A stretch of 64,000 bases of DNA from Chalciporus piperatus (taxonomy: Eukaryota > Basidiomycota > Agaricomycetes > Boletales > Boletaceae), in NCBI GenBank assembly GCA_038093975.1, contig JBBPTG010000006.1:1-64000 (forward strand), read 5' to 3'. The notes below the pieces were generated by a model. It did not search any database, was not told the origin of the DNA, and saw only the letters and a list, made by a program, of their open reading frames with translations. A program made the translations under genes and the position numbers. Shown here piece by piece: positions 45,493 through 57,892 of this stretch (within the stretch, counting starts at the first letter, position 1; each line of letters starts with the position of its first letter).

Positions 45493-48400
45493 ATGGCGGC
45501 CTTGCTTTCACCCACGACCACGAATTCGACCCCAGTGTCCCACTACCACTCCCTCGGCCCTTCACCTGCCATTGCCACCACCACTCTTAGTTCCGGATCT
45601 TCCTCAAGTGTTTCTTTGACGGCAAAGGATGAAGGTGAGCTTTTTTGCAAAGGTCGCCTTAAGTACTCCGAGTCGAGTCCGGGCGGGGGGGGGGGGGCCT
45701 CGAGGCGAATTCGCGTTTTCTTTGAGCGTCACTTACGTGAAATGATTTGCCATGCCATGCGTTCTCAATCTTAGAGGATATCACGATCACCGCGAGCCGC
45801 GCCGTTGTATCCAAACGCAAAGGGAAGCGGAGGAGTCAGGAGTGAGTCTCTCTTTTGTTTCAACTTTCCCTTTCGAACCCCATACGCTATGCCGTGGTGG
45901 AAGGTGCTGAAGAGCGCGCTTTCTTGTAGAGACATTCGATTGTTGGCTATCTCGACGCACATCACCGAGCTGTCCTATGCCATTTCAGACGTCCAGACGC
46001 GCATATTCGGTTCGTCGCCCTTTGTTACCATTCTGTGCAGTGATGAGCCATGGGCTGACGTTTGGGGCATCGTTTTTTTTTTTCATGTAGAGATACAGGA
46101 ACTTCGACACAAGCCACAGACGGAGGGCGTGGATGCTGAAACGACTGCTGAGATTGACAATGCGATCATGAACATGAACGAACGACTCGAAACTATCGAG
46201 CAAGGCATGAAAGATATCAACGAATCTGTCACCCCTTTCTGTCCCAGTGAAGACGAACCTGTCGACGATACCTCGGAACGTGCTGTGATGCTCAGAAAGC
46301 ATGCTGCCTTGCAAGCAGAGTGGGATTCGGTGCAACAGGAGACCGACGAACTGCAGCAGGAACTCAAGGAGGATAAGTGGATTACTGTGTTTCGGACGGT
46401 GACTGAGCAAGCAGATGGGATGATGACCAGTTTAGAGAAAGCTGTCAATCGATGTCAGGTGGGTCAGAAAATACATTGTCTAGGATTATATTCATTGTCT
46501 GTGCAGGATTTCATATGGCAGGTCAGGAAGAGAAACGATGACAGCCAATCCCGGACATCGTTCGCCAGCTCCATCCGCTCGGAGAAATCCCCAGTGAGTT
46601 TGGACGTGTACAACAACCTGTTAGGGTCCTTTCAGGCCAAGAAGGCGTATGTCCACTACTCCTCCTTTCGTCGGGAAACTTGACCATCGTTGTAGACACT
46701 ACGTTCCTGCCACAACGAAAGTCCTGGCAATCATGGACAACGGTGTGAGGAACAGAGTTACCAAGAACGGAGAGGCTTTACGGCGGCATGCAGAAGCTGC
46801 GAAACGGTGGCGCGTTCTGCAAGAACGCATCGAACGTACAGAGAAGGACATGGAGAAGGCTCGAGAAATTCTCACTCGTGCGGATCAAGCGCCAAGCGAG
46901 GCGGGATCTACCATGTCAGGCCACACCGCTAACGGGTACCTTGCAACTCCTCCAAATGGGAAAGGTCGTGCACCGAGTCGCTCAAGCAAGGCAACCAGCT
47001 CTGGGAGTGCCCTGTCGCGGTCGATGTCGCCTCTGAGAAAGTTTGCGAGGAAGCTTGCTGGAAGCGTCAGATCACCCGCAACCCCTGCTGCCGCGTTACC
47101 GGCGTCAAGAGAGCCGTCTGCAGCGCAGTTGATGGCCTCTGAGCCGACCAAGATTATTCGGCGACAACGCTCCTCGCTCTTTCCCTTTGGGGGTAGTCGT
47201 GATACGTCAATGGTAGTAGAGAAGGGCCACAAACACAGTCTTAGTCTCACTCCGACATCCTCGCCTTCATCCAAGAACACGCCGGATGTCAATAACGTCA
47301 CAATAAAGCCCAAGTCTACGAAACTGCCGTGGAATTCATCTACAAAGATTGAAGATGAAGCTGGGGGCAAGCGGCCCCTCGCTAGGTCTGTTGCCACACC
47401 TGAGCATGCACCTCTGATGCCCTCCACGCCTCAGCGGAGCTTGTCACGGAGCTCCTATGCCTCTTCGAGACCGTGGTCACCTGTTACTTCATCTATATCG
47501 ACCGCCCCATCGTCGAATCCGTCGATCCCCCCCTTTCCCTCACTTACGCCCGGAACGAGGCCACCTTCTCGTGCACAAACGCCCAGCATGGGCAATACAC
47601 CTCGACCGAGACCACGGACGCCAAGCGGGATTCCGGCTCCTGCGATGCACTGGCGCTCCATATCCGCCAAGCATCCTGGTGAAGATAGTGGTGATGACGA
47701 AGATCTCACAACGCTCATGCAGCGCGCGTTTTCGCCAGCGCTTACTTATTCTACTTCATCACCTGCCACTTCCAGCCACACGCGAGCTCGCACACCAAGT
47801 GGCATTCGTATTCCTCCCCCTAGACCACCCAGTCGATCAATGATACCCCTCCCTAGCGTACACGTCTCTTCAGAATCGAGACCCGCATCCACACTATCGT
47901 TCTACCGACCTGAAAGTCCGTTGATCGAGATGGGGAAAAGGTCGCTATCCAGGGCACAGACCCCCGAATCGATGTTGAAGGCGCGGGCACAGCTGGTTCC
48001 AATACACGGTACTGGGGTGCGTCCTACGGCCCGACCCTCGGTCGCGGGAGTAAAGGCACCGCCATCGAGCTTCCGGGATGCCTCGACGACGCGTACACCG
48101 TCGAGAGCTGGCTCGCGCGCGGGTGCATATACCCCCGGCGTCGATGGTTCAAACGTCTACGTCCCATCAAACCCCAGGGATCCACTCGATTCTGAGTTTG
48201 CGGCCGTCGTGAATTCGATCCCGCATGGTCTTCTCATCGAGCGCGTGGATCCACCTCTTAAGACGATCCCGAAGGAGGGTGAAGAGATCAGGGCCTCTTA
48301 TGCCTTTTCGAACTCGCTCTCGCGCAAGGTCGTGACGTGTCGGTTGACGACCTTGACGAGATCGGGGCGAACGAGTGGAGAACATAACACGACGACCAAG

Positions 48401-48533
48401 AAAGTCATGTGTCGTGTCGGAGGAGGTGAGCAAGTCTTGGTATGGTTTGTTCAAGAACGCTCCGACTGACTCGTGCATTCTAGGATGGCAAGATCTCCAA
48501 CTTTACATGCTGAACCGACAAGCTGGCATGTGA
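45493..48533 (+). CDS. GAS2-related (GAR) domain cytoskeletal protein, possibly Kar9-like
   Basis: The ATG at 45493 (GGCCATGGCGG) opens a Ser/Thr-rich start. Exons then encode a helical, coiled-coil-rich region (LAISTHITELSYAISDVQTR, ERLETIEQGMKDINES, EWDSVQQETDELQQELKEDK), and after that a long basic Ser/Pro/Arg-rich region full of SRSS, SRAQTP and SRAGSR motifs, as in microtubule plus-end proteins. The C-terminus has a GAR-like zinc-free module: VDPPLKTIPKEGEEIRASYA, VTCRLTTLTRSG, VMCRVGG, then after the last intron GWQDLQLYMLNRQ. GAR domains bind microtubules. The helical N-terminus plus basic tail recalls Kar9, but I am unsure of that. The last intron is at about 48425-48483. Confidence 0.7.
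45685..45697. repeat. 13-bp poly-G run in intron 1 of the GAR gene
   Basis: Thirteen consecutive G follow GGGC in the first intron. Such runs are prone to length error in sequencing and to slippage, but being intronic it should not alter the protein. Confidence 0.85.
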
Positions 48534-49188
48534 TCCTCCACTCCCCGCATCTGCTCCAAACAGCAATCCGTTCTTCTCGCTCTGAAGGACAATGGTGGCT
48601 GGCCGCTCTTATACCAAACCGTCGCGACTCCAAGTCATATTTCCATATCAGTGAAAGCATCAAGCATGAAACTAGAAACTTTGCATCCGAACGACACGAT
48701 ACCATTCACAACTGTATTACGCCCCCCCATGCACGTCTCCCTCTCCTATTCTTGATCCCTTTTCAACCAAGTTTCAAATATCGGGTCAACTTTTTTAGCC
48801 GTAGGTTCTTTAAATACTTTTTTCATCGCAAATAACTTAGTAGTTTACCATTCTTCGTTCGTCGACGTACTAAAGTTTCTATCGTTGGCGTTCACGTTTC
48901 GTCCACTTTGCTCCTACGTACATTCACGACTATTACCGCTTGTTGAAATTTGCCCCCGTATATCATGTCCACATCGACCAGTTGTCGCCGTGTTGTGTTG
49001 TTTCGCGCTAGCTATGGAAATTTACATGCTTTGCATGCGTTTCGGTCAACACACACCCATCCCATGAACATGATGATAATCGTAAATCATATTCGTGAGT
49101 CATGGCACGTACACTTGGGTCATTGGAGCGTGTGGATATGAATATAATACAAGGAGAATGGAACCACGTTGATACAACTTTGAGACAC
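48534..49188. other. convergent 3' intergenic region
   Basis: About 655 bp lie between convergent stop codons. It is AT-rich with several T-runs. No gene or structured RNA was recognised. Confidence 0.5.
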
Positions 49189-52100
49189 CTAACTCGAAGG
49201 CATCTTTAAGCACGCCGTCTTGAGCCCATCACCGCTCCACTTGGCAACTTCGACGAGAAGCTCGCGCTTCTTGTCTATGGCGGCAGCCGAGCGAAGCTCG
49301 TACAAGGTCGCTAGCATAGGAACAATACAGCATGAACGGGGGAAAAGGGCCAAGGACGCGAAAGGATGAGACTTACACAAATTGAAGAGGAAAGGTTCTG
49401 CGACGACTACCGCCGAAGGGGACGTCTTTAACGCTGATTCCAGGAGATCGATTCCCTGTGTAACCCGTCAGTCCACGAAAATTTCCAGTTCCCCCCTCTG
49501 AAAGCTGAAAGTGATCCCTACCTCCTTGATTCTTCCCTGACTCAACAACGTCACAGCGAGGTTGTTGATGGCCTAAACCAATAATTAATTCCAGACAAAC
49601 CGTCAGAAACCACGTCTTCGATCGATTCAACAGGGTGGGGGAAGCCACCCAACCCACCGTGAAATTCCCCGAGTCCTTTGATACCATCTCCCGGAGTGCC
49701 TCCTCTGCACGCACCCAGTCGCCAGCGGCGGAGGATATCAGTGCGGTGTTCATGATCACTTGTTCTCTCCCGTCTGCACTGTTCCCGACGGCGGAGGCTA
49801 CGATGTTGAAATGCTCTGCTGCTTTCTCCAGGTTTCCAGAGAGCAAGTATACGCGTCCGAGTGCGGAATGAAGTGCCGGAGAGGGTGTAGGCAGGAACTC
49901 GGGCGGCGCACGACGTGTGCACAGCGGAGCGAGGAGGTTGATCGCCGCTTGGTACTCCTGTGTGACCAACGTCAGCATATATCCTTTTTACGATACAAAG
50001 AGGAATAAAACAATGCGTACATTCATCTCAACCATCTGGCTCGCGAGGATCAAGCAGACTCTCGCAGTGCGCTCGAGCCACATCGAAAGATTTGCTTCGG
50101 CAGCGATGAGGGCCTTGTCCTCTGGTTCCTTTTCCTTGGCCTCTTTGTTTTCTTCAGTAGTTTCCCCTTCACCCTCTTCACTCTCCTCGTCCTCGTCCCC
50201 CTCCTCTTCACCTTCGTCCTCCTCTTCGTCCTCTTCATCCTCTTCATCCTCATCCTCCGCATCATCCTCCGCCTCTTGTGGTCTACTTTGGTCCCCTACC
50301 TCCGAACCCCTTCCCTCCCCCTCCTTCTCCCGGCTCATCTCCCTCCTCTGCACAACAATCCTCCCCTCCTCCCTCGCCCTCTCCTTACATCTCCCCAAAA
50401 TCCCACTCAGCGCATCAACATACCCAAACGGATCTCCCGCCCAATAACACACTCTCGCATGAAACACCGTCAACTCGAACGGATGTACCAAATCATGTGC
50501 CCCCTGTCCCTGCGCCTGCGCCTGCGCCTGTGCGTGGGTGGCTCCCGCTCCCGCGCCTGCTTGGGAGACATGTCGCGTGTTGGAAAAAGGAGCAAGCGTG
50601 GATGATTTTTGGGAGGGTGTCCCTGGGAGTTCAAGTTGGGCGAGGCCTCCGAGGCCGGATGGGGAAAGAGGGAGAGAGGCGGGGGGAGCGGGGGAGGAAG
50701 GGAGAGGTATGGATGGAGACAGGGATCCTGAACCTGGGTATGAACCGGGAACGGACGTGGAGGGGACGGCGTTCAGGACTGCGAATAGGTTAGTGCATTC
50801 TGCGGACGCTTGGTTCGTCAGCCGAAGACGGGCCAGAGAAGAGAGACGGAGGGACCAAAGCTAAGTGGCCAAAAGGCATCGCAGCTGAGCTACGGACCGA
50901 AAAGGATACAAGACTACACTTACATCCAAGATTCGGCTCAAGTCTTCGGGGTCACTCGCAACGATCCTATCGCGTGCCATCTTCGCAAGGGCGCGCCATG
51001 AGTTCGACATCTATCGAAACGGATGATCAGAACGATCTGGTTCCAGACCGGACGCCATTGAGAGGAATTGTGGCATTCAAGGCCACACATGCTTTGACAT
51101 TCAATAGTACTTCGCTACACTTGGAGAGTACAACACTGAAAAGAACCTCCAATCTCTCAAAAACTGGGGTCGTGATACTCGTACAGATAATAGAATAGAA
51201 AGAGAAAGGAGAACGATGAAAGAGCGCGTGCAAATGCGGGAAACAGAGCTGTAATGTGGGTGTGTATGGAAGGGGTGGAAATATTGAGGAAAGATGCGAG
51301 AAAAAGAAGCAAAAGCCGAGGCGGGGGAAAATGCAAAAAGGGAGGAAACTTTGCGCAAACAACTCACGACCATTTCATGAACGTCTCTCCCTGCATACTC
51401 TCCTGCAACGTCTCTCCGAGGTCTTTGTTCCGGAGGTACATATTTTGTCAGAAGTGCGCTGAGTGGATCAGTCTGGAAATGAGAATGGTCAATGTCCGAA
51501 CCAAATATAAAAGCAAAAAGAAGAATATACAGAACAGGTGGTGGCACCAGTTGGTCTTTACTGCCTCAAGGCGTAAGATTGCGGGGGAGAATTAGGGGAT
51601 GAAACCGTGAAATGGGAATGTGAACGCGTCGGTTGTGAAAAGGCAGAAGCAGACGTCGTTCGAGGTAAAAATAAAGATATCGAGGATGAGAGGCGAGCGC
51701 CGGAGGACCATCTTGGTGCCAACCACCACACGAGAGCATGTGAAAGCGGGAAAACGGAGCGTACATTTGGAATAGGAAGGAACATGCTTGGCGCTGTCAG
51801 TCGAGGAATGTAAACCGGTGCAGGGCTTCCTGGTATCGTTCTCGTCGGCTGAGCAGGTGTTGTACTCCGTGATTGAGTAGGTTGAGAAACAATAGACGGT
51901 GAGATTGGATTCAGGTTCTCTGGCATTTCGGCGTTCACCGCTGGTGGAGGTACGGGTGCTGGTGTCGTGGAGGAGCCAGACTGAGCAAGCGTGATCTCTT
52001 CCTCTCGAGGAGATGCAACGTCTGCATCAGCTATTGTAACCTTGCTATCATCAACCGAGTTCGTTCCTTCGCTGTCGTCGAGCACGAAAGGATCGACATC

Positions 52101-53075
52101 TTCCTCGGACTTGGATGGTGGAATGGGAGGGAGATCCGGCTCTTCAGGCATCGGATTGACGGTTGGCGTCGTGTCTGAGATTGAAGGAGGTTTAGGCGTC
52201 GGGGATGTGGTGGTGTCGAGATCGAGATCGTCGGTGTGGACAGTGAACACGATGTCGACAGGAGGTTGGGGAACGACAAGGTGGGGAAGAGGATGAACGA
52301 CGTGCATTTGATCGGAGTTTGTGTCGGAGTGCAAATCAAAGTCGGATTCTGAAACGGACTTTTTAAGATCAGGGGCTGTGATAAGAGTTCCGGAGATATC
52401 CGATCGCGACACTGAATCACGATCAACGTCGTTGGCTTCATCGTGCACCGAGTCCTGCTTCGTGTCTGCCAACTGCATGCTCTCCCCCTCCAAAACAACG
52501 GAGTCCGTTCGAACTGTCTGCGAGCTGATATCAATGACATCCGTGTAGTCCTCCTGCGAGGAATTGAGCGTCCTGTGCTCGTCGACAGTATCTTGAACCA
52601 AGTCAGCTTGGCCATTCGACCCCTGATTTTCAGCCTCGGTGACTTGTCGCGTGCTGTCACGGTCCCCAAGTTGCGCCGCATCCGCTTCTTGCTCGTGAAT
52701 GGAGTGAGAAGCATCAGATACATGCCCAGAAGGCAAAGAGGGCGTTGAGAAGAGTCTTGAGCGCTTGCCATCCAGCCTTCTAGGTTTATGCAACACGTTA
52801 TGCTGGTGTTTCTTTGACGACGTGGATGGAGTGCGTGGGCGGATGAATGAACTCAGACGACGTCGTTCTGGAGTACCAGGCTGGGACGGCGCGGGTGAGC
52901 CTGGGTTAGAGTGCTCGGGTGTAGTGGGATGGGAATCAGCGGTCGAGTATAATGAAGCCCCGTCGAGACTATCGGTGGTGTACGAGGAGGAGCTCCCGTC
53001 ACGCTTGTGTTTATGGTGGGAGAACCGTCGTTTGACATCATGGACGAATTCCTTGACGGATTCTTTGACGTGCAT
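49189..53075 (-). CDS. TRAPPC12: TRAPPC12-like TPR protein with long disordered N-terminus
   Basis: I join two blocks as one gene. Block 1 (from ATG 53075) is a roughly 440-residue disordered region rich in Ser, Thr, Asp and Pro, ending RLTAPSMFLPIPN at a GTACGC donor. A short exon (TDPLSALLTKYVPPEQRPRR ... DVHEMV) follows. After an intron of about 345 bp, whose acceptor precedes MSNSWRALAKMARDRI, come ARLRLTNQASAECTNLFAVL, HPFELTVFHARVCYWAGDP, a very acidic tract of about 45 residues, and TPR-like repeats (SALGRVYLLSGNLEKAAEHF, MNTALISSAAGDWVRAEEAL). It ends ATLYELRSAAAIDKKRELLV ... TACLKMPSS. These C-terminal repeats match TRAPPC12, a subunit of the TRAPP tethering complex in ER-Golgi traffic. 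The two introns near 51.5-51.7 and 51.0-51.35 kb are long for this genome, so the single-gene model is less certain than the family call. Confidence 0.8.
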
Positions 53076-55149
53076 TGTGAATGTGGAAGGGCGACTAAAA
53101 GGAAGGGTCCAAGGTAATTGGGATGGGTGATTGAAGCGAATGCGGTAGTTTGAATGCGGGCTGCAGATGCGGTTTGGATGCGGCTATGCCGTAGATGGCT
53201 AGTTCGAATTCAGACGGAAACCTTCAGTGCCAGCCGCGAAGCGCTAGAACAATCAACGATCAGTCTGAGAGGCCACAACAGCAAGCAAAGCGAGTACGAC
53301 CTTTATACTTGTATTCTCCTAGTTGTCGTGTGGCGGGTGGAGGTGACTGAAATGAGGGTAGAGTATAGTGTATACTGGGACGGTGTTTGGGAGTGTCATC
53401 GACGGGAGGGATTCACGCCAACAAGGGTTTTATATGTGTTCTCGCTCTCTTCGTACACGCCGATTCCATGCTGCACTGCCGTACTACTCGGCCCTTATTC
53501 TTCCTTTTAAGGTAACAAGCGCGGGTTACCCGAGTCGCCGATTACATCTTCCGCGTGGCTGTGCATGTAGTGCTCGATCCCTCGATTGCAAACGACAGAG
53601 AGATAGGCCCGGCTATGTTCCTGTACTCCTGTAGCATACTTACTCCCGGATGCTGAATATCACGGAGAGTTCACCAGCCGATTTCCCCGCCCAGACAGTC
53701 CCATCAACTTCTCCTCCATCCGAGAATCTTGTCCTCGTTTCGGCAGAAGGCACCTTGACGTTATCAATATCCACGTTTTTCGTTACTGAGGCCCCCTTAT
53801 CATCAAGCACCACAAGCCCTTCGCACGACAATACATGGCTTATTCCACTTATTCAAGTTCTTGTATGTCCCTGCACTGCATTCGCTTCCACACACTCGAT
53901 CCCATGTCCCAAGTTCTGAAGTCCCGATTTCGGAATGGACGCGAACAGCATTTCAATCCAGTTCAATCCCTACGAACTCACGCGATTGCATGATCTGTCC
54001 AGTTCGACGTTAATTAACTTCGCAGCACGTCAAGCATCTATATCCTCGCAATAAGCCGGCTTTTACTTCCCCGAATTCCGTTCTATGTTGGTTGCCCGTA
54101 TTCATCGCCTTCCTACTCCAACCTTTCAGCGGCGATAGCCATCGCAAGACCCGACCAGCGTGGACCGTGTCTCCGAACATAGAACATCGGCTCAGCGATC
54201 ACCCCGCCCGACCATCTCACCATGCCGTATCGATCCGGAAGCTGATGGCACCTAGGCAGACACCAAAACAGTTTATCAGCGTTCAAATCAGAACACCTGA
54301 TCCCTACCCATGCATTTGTAGACTCGTCGGAGTTGTCCTAAACCAGATAGAGAACTATCTTCGCACCTCAGAATCCTTGTTCGGCCCATCAAGTTTGGAA
54401 CCATTCTTTCTGTCCATTTAGGCGATCGTCATCAGCATTTCAGGGGCACCGCTTTCATAGACGTGGAAATACCGGACGTCAGACTCAGATGCGCGGTGGG
54501 TCCATACTGGGCTAGACTCCACATGTAGGTAAGTCCCCCCTAGGCAGACCCAAGAGTCGGGGTGAAGACAGTCGTTCACCCATATAGGTCGACCATGGGC
54601 CCTCTGACTGTACAGCGCTGCGAAAGGTTCAAAGAATGATAAAGCATAACAGGCACTTCACGGACTGTACATTTGTCTGGACGCCACGGCCAATTACACT
54701 CCCGAGCGTGCCTACGCACAATTGAACCAAAAATATTCTCAGCGCTGACATATGTGCCTTCGTGAGATCCTTAGGCCGCGCTACTTTACTTAGGTGGGAG
54801 GGCCAAGACCTTGAACGCCGTCCCCTGAATGAATCATTTGAAAGAAAACTCGATTAAGGCGCATCCAGCGGCGATTTGTTTCAGAACTTGCGCTCCGAGT
54901 CGTACCTGGACAATGTGGTCGACCTAGACCTATTCACACGTAACTACTGAGATAGAACTCGTTCGCATGAGTCCGCCGTTGTTAGGAGGAATATCTGCGT
55001 GCGCCAGGAACTATACTTTTGCAAAGAGGTTGGACTTGGGGGGTGTTTGTTTGGCAAACGGTGTGAACCAAACAACCACCTCTGCGGGTAATGTGATTAC
55101 ACTGACACACTAACGTCTACTTCCAACGCACTCGCGTGAAACATTCAGA
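53076..55149. other. gene-poor region with hairpin element A
   Basis: About 2 kb with no confident gene. A minus-strand open frame at 53640-53831 reads like an exon (DIDNVKVPSAETRTRFSDGG, AGKSAGELSVIF) but has no recognisable partner exons and may be a gene relic. A copy of the hairpin sequence lies at 54530-54588. A GTTTGTTTGGCAAACGGTGT inverted motif with GTGTGAACCAAACAACC lies near 55046-55078. Confidence 0.45.
54530..54588 (+). mobile_element. 59-bp hairpin element, copy A
   Basis: It starts TAAGTCCCCCCTAGGCAGAC and contains the hairpin GGGTGAA-GACAGTCG-TTCACCC, with outer CCTA/TAGG pairing. It is 59 bp long like copy B and agrees with it across the AGACCCAAGAGTCGG and GAAGACAGTCGTTCACCC blocks. 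No target duplication is evident, so it may be older. Confidence 0.7.
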
Positions 55150-55693
55150 ATGTTCGGTCGCATTTTTCTTATACTGGCAACTCTCCTTTTGTTTCACGGT
55201 GCGTCTTGAACCACGGTAAAAATGCGCTGACATAAATTCATGACTCCATATGCAGCTGGATATTCCACATATGAACGTTAGTGGAGCATCGGTGCTACAC
55301 GCCGGTATTCTGAGACACCTCTCACAGATCTGTCGCGTTTAAAGGCACTAGGAAAGCCTGAAGGATCGTTACCTCTGAACGTGCGTATTGTCATCCACTT
55401 TTCAGTCTGGTTCTGGTAATTCTAACACGTCACTGGCTGAAAGACTGTGTACGAGAGCATATTTGCTCTCATACTCGGAATCCTTGGTGCTTCTCTCAAT
55501 GCACCACCACTCAACGATATAACATGGGCCAGTGAAATGAAGAAGAGGTGCGTAGCCTTGCCACCAGAGTATCCAGAGTTATGTCTTACTCGTTCCCAGA
55601 ACCATTGATGAGATGGACTCCCGCTTAGGGTTTGCAAATTATCATTCTCGAGGGAAGTCATTCCTCGCTCCATCGCCAAATGACCGATCATGA
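55150..55693 (+). CDS. EMC5: EMC5/MMGT1, ER membrane protein complex subunit 5
   Basis: A small gene of five exons too short to show as a long frame. ATG 55150 encodes MFGRIFLILATLLLFH (membrane segment 1), then AGYSTYEHLSRLKALGKPEG across introns 2 and 3. The next exon is a second membrane segment SIFALILGILGASLNAPPL, followed by NDITWASEMKKRTIDEMDSR (across an intron) and LGFANYHSRGKSF, with the stop at 55691-55693. The KALGKPEGS, NAPPL and ITWASEMK motifs are diagnostic of EMC5. The ER membrane protein complex inserts transmembrane segments. It converges on RED with fewer than 100 bp between stop codons. Confidence 0.9.
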
Positions 55694-55790
55694 CACCAGT
55701 TATCCCGATAATCCCTTACCATGTCATGATATTGTCGTGCTGAATACATGATCCCGATACATCTCAAATGTAAATGCGCGAATACACTGC

Positions 55791-57294
55791 TCAGTCATCG
55801 TCATCACCATCCCCACTCTTTTTCTTCTTTTTCTTTTTCTCCTTACGTTCCCTCCGCTTCTCAGCTTTCTCCGCGGCTTCGTCCATTGCGAGGAAATCGC
55901 GTATGGAAGGTAGGGCTGAGGATTCGAGAGGTTTCAAACGCGCTTCTCCTACGTCCTCTTCCGTCGCTTCCACAAGGGGTGGTGACTTTGTTGGAGGAGC
56001 AGAGGTTGGTATCTCGGCCGGTTGGGGAACTTCGGGTGCTGGTTCGTCGAACCACCCCCTGGCATGTGGTGCAGAAATGGGTTCTTCAATGGCTTTTTCA
56101 GGTCTTGGCTGCTCCGCGGCAGGGTGCCCGTCATCGGACTCGTCGTCAGCTGGAAAGCCCTCATAGTCTCCGGCACCGGCAAAGATGTCGAAGTCATCGC
56201 CTAGCGCCGCTGGTTCAGGTTCCGTCTTCGGGTCTGGAGGTTTCTGAGTAGATTTAGAGGATGAAGCTTCTGAGTTATTCTGCGCGTGGAGTATGGGGGT
56301 CGACTGCTCTGTCTTGTCTCTAGCCTCCGACTGCGCGGGAGTGCCATCGACCTTTTGCCTCTTCTTCTTTCCTCCTTCCTTCCCGTCTTTAACCTTTCGC
56401 TTCTTCGCCTTCTCCTCGGATTGGCCGATGGGCTTGAATCCAATAGGCTTGAACTTTCCTGCCTTCTTGGCAGCCTCAAGAGCCAACCTATCTTCTCCAG
56501 CTGACTTTTCAGTGACTCCTGATTTCCCATTTGACTCGTCTCCGTTGTCATCCTGTCGCTTTGCCTTGAGGTCACGAATAATATCTTCGCGAGTGCGCTT
56601 GCGTGGTTCCGTGGATTCCGATACGATAGCAGAGGTAGCCTCTACAAATGCCTGTTCGAGGATATCGTCGTCTTCAGTAGAGGCGGCTGCACGCGCACGA
56701 TTTTGTTCGAGGAGTGACATATCGAGGCCCTTTACCAGGACAGTGTGTTGGCTATCACCACCGAGATACTTGCGCTGTTCCTCGATCTGGGGGTAATGTC
56801 AGATTGGATCCAGCGCAGGAATGGAAGAAGAAGCATACAACATCCTTGTCTTCATGAGCTGCGCGTTTCTCGAAATCCTCCAGTACCGCCTCGACCTACA
56901 ACCACGCGTGTGTGCGCGTGAGACCATATGTTCGAAAGGCGAAGAGCACGGGGACATACGTCAGCATAGTCGTTCCCAACACCTCCCCTCCTCTCCGCAG
57001 CTCGATCGCGGTATTTTCCCTCTGTCTTCTTTAACTTCCGAGGTTTGAATGCTGGCTCAGAAGCGCTGATGGACTTTCTGGAGAGGTATTGAATATGGTC
57101 ACACAGCACGGAATGTTTGGCACTGACGCATTCGCTTTCTGTGGAATACTATTTTTAGTGGTGGGAGTTCCTTGTTTGCTACTGGGCTGTGATTGACGAG
57201 AGCTCGTAAGCAGGGTTCGGAACGAATCCTGATATCCAAACCGAATCGTTAGAGCGTCGAACCGTGAAATCAAAAGAAGAAATACCTGATCCAT
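55791..57294 (-). CDS. RED/IK-family splicing protein
   Basis: The ATG at 57294 starts MDQ and an intron follows at once. Exons give DSFRTLLTSSRQSQPSSKQG, then FKPRKLKKTEGKYRDRAAER, GGVGNDYADVEAVLEDFEKR, then EEQRKYLGGDSQHTVLVKGL and DMSLLEQNRARAAA. These are the hallmark blocks of the RED_N domain of IK/RED (SMU2), a component of the spliceosomal B complex that partners SMU1 in the nucleus. The C-terminal half is Lys/Glu-rich and disordered, with KKKRQKV-type nuclear signals and DDFDIFAGAGDYEGF, and ends in a Lys run and GDGDDDD. Introns are short and in phase. Confidence 0.92.
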
Positions 57295-57892
57295 GGTGTT
57301 CAAAACACGTTCAGGTATTCGTTCAAGAAGCAAGAGGGGTCCAACTGCCAGTGAGGAAATACGAACCGTGCATGGGCACTTTTACCAATTCAGGGATGAC
57401 TTGAAAGCGTTTGTTTGCTGTTATTAGATTTAGAAGCTTTTGCCTTTTTTGGATGATCGGATAAAGTCCGGGGTTTTCAGCATTAGCGGCCAGTTGACCG
57501 AAAACAGAAACACGTATAGTCAGCACGAAAAAACCCCCCATCGACCTGTGCGTATTGATATTTCGCCGTGTGTTCTATGTGATTCATGTCCAGGGTGGTC
57601 ATCTAGCTCTAGCCCAGCCTTCCCGAGGTCACCGGACGACAACCGCGGTCGAGAGAACTCTAGACTCTGCCTTCTGTGGCAGCTGTCCGTGCGTCGCACC
57701 ACACACTGACACGTCCCCTCGATATCTTTTCGGTCTAGAAGTTGCAAAAGAGAACGAGCGTCCCTACAGAGCGCAAACCAACTGATTGTTTCATATCGAT
57801 TTCAGTTTAGTCACCTGGCTTGTCTGCTTTGGAGACTTGTTTGCGTGGACAGCTGGCACCCCTGATTTTGATATAGATCAAAAGTAGGCAAC
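57295..57892. other. divergent promoter region of RED and POP
   Basis: About 600 bp lie between divergent start codons. An open minus frame at 57343-57541 has no recognised homology and probably is 5' leader. No clear TATA box was seen. Confidence 0.45.

Noticed and set aside
54530..54588. Helitron 3' end (hairpin followed by CTRR)
   Set aside because: On the minus strand a CTAG follows the hairpin at about 17 nt, but copies B and C have 9-bp target duplications, which Helitrons do not make.
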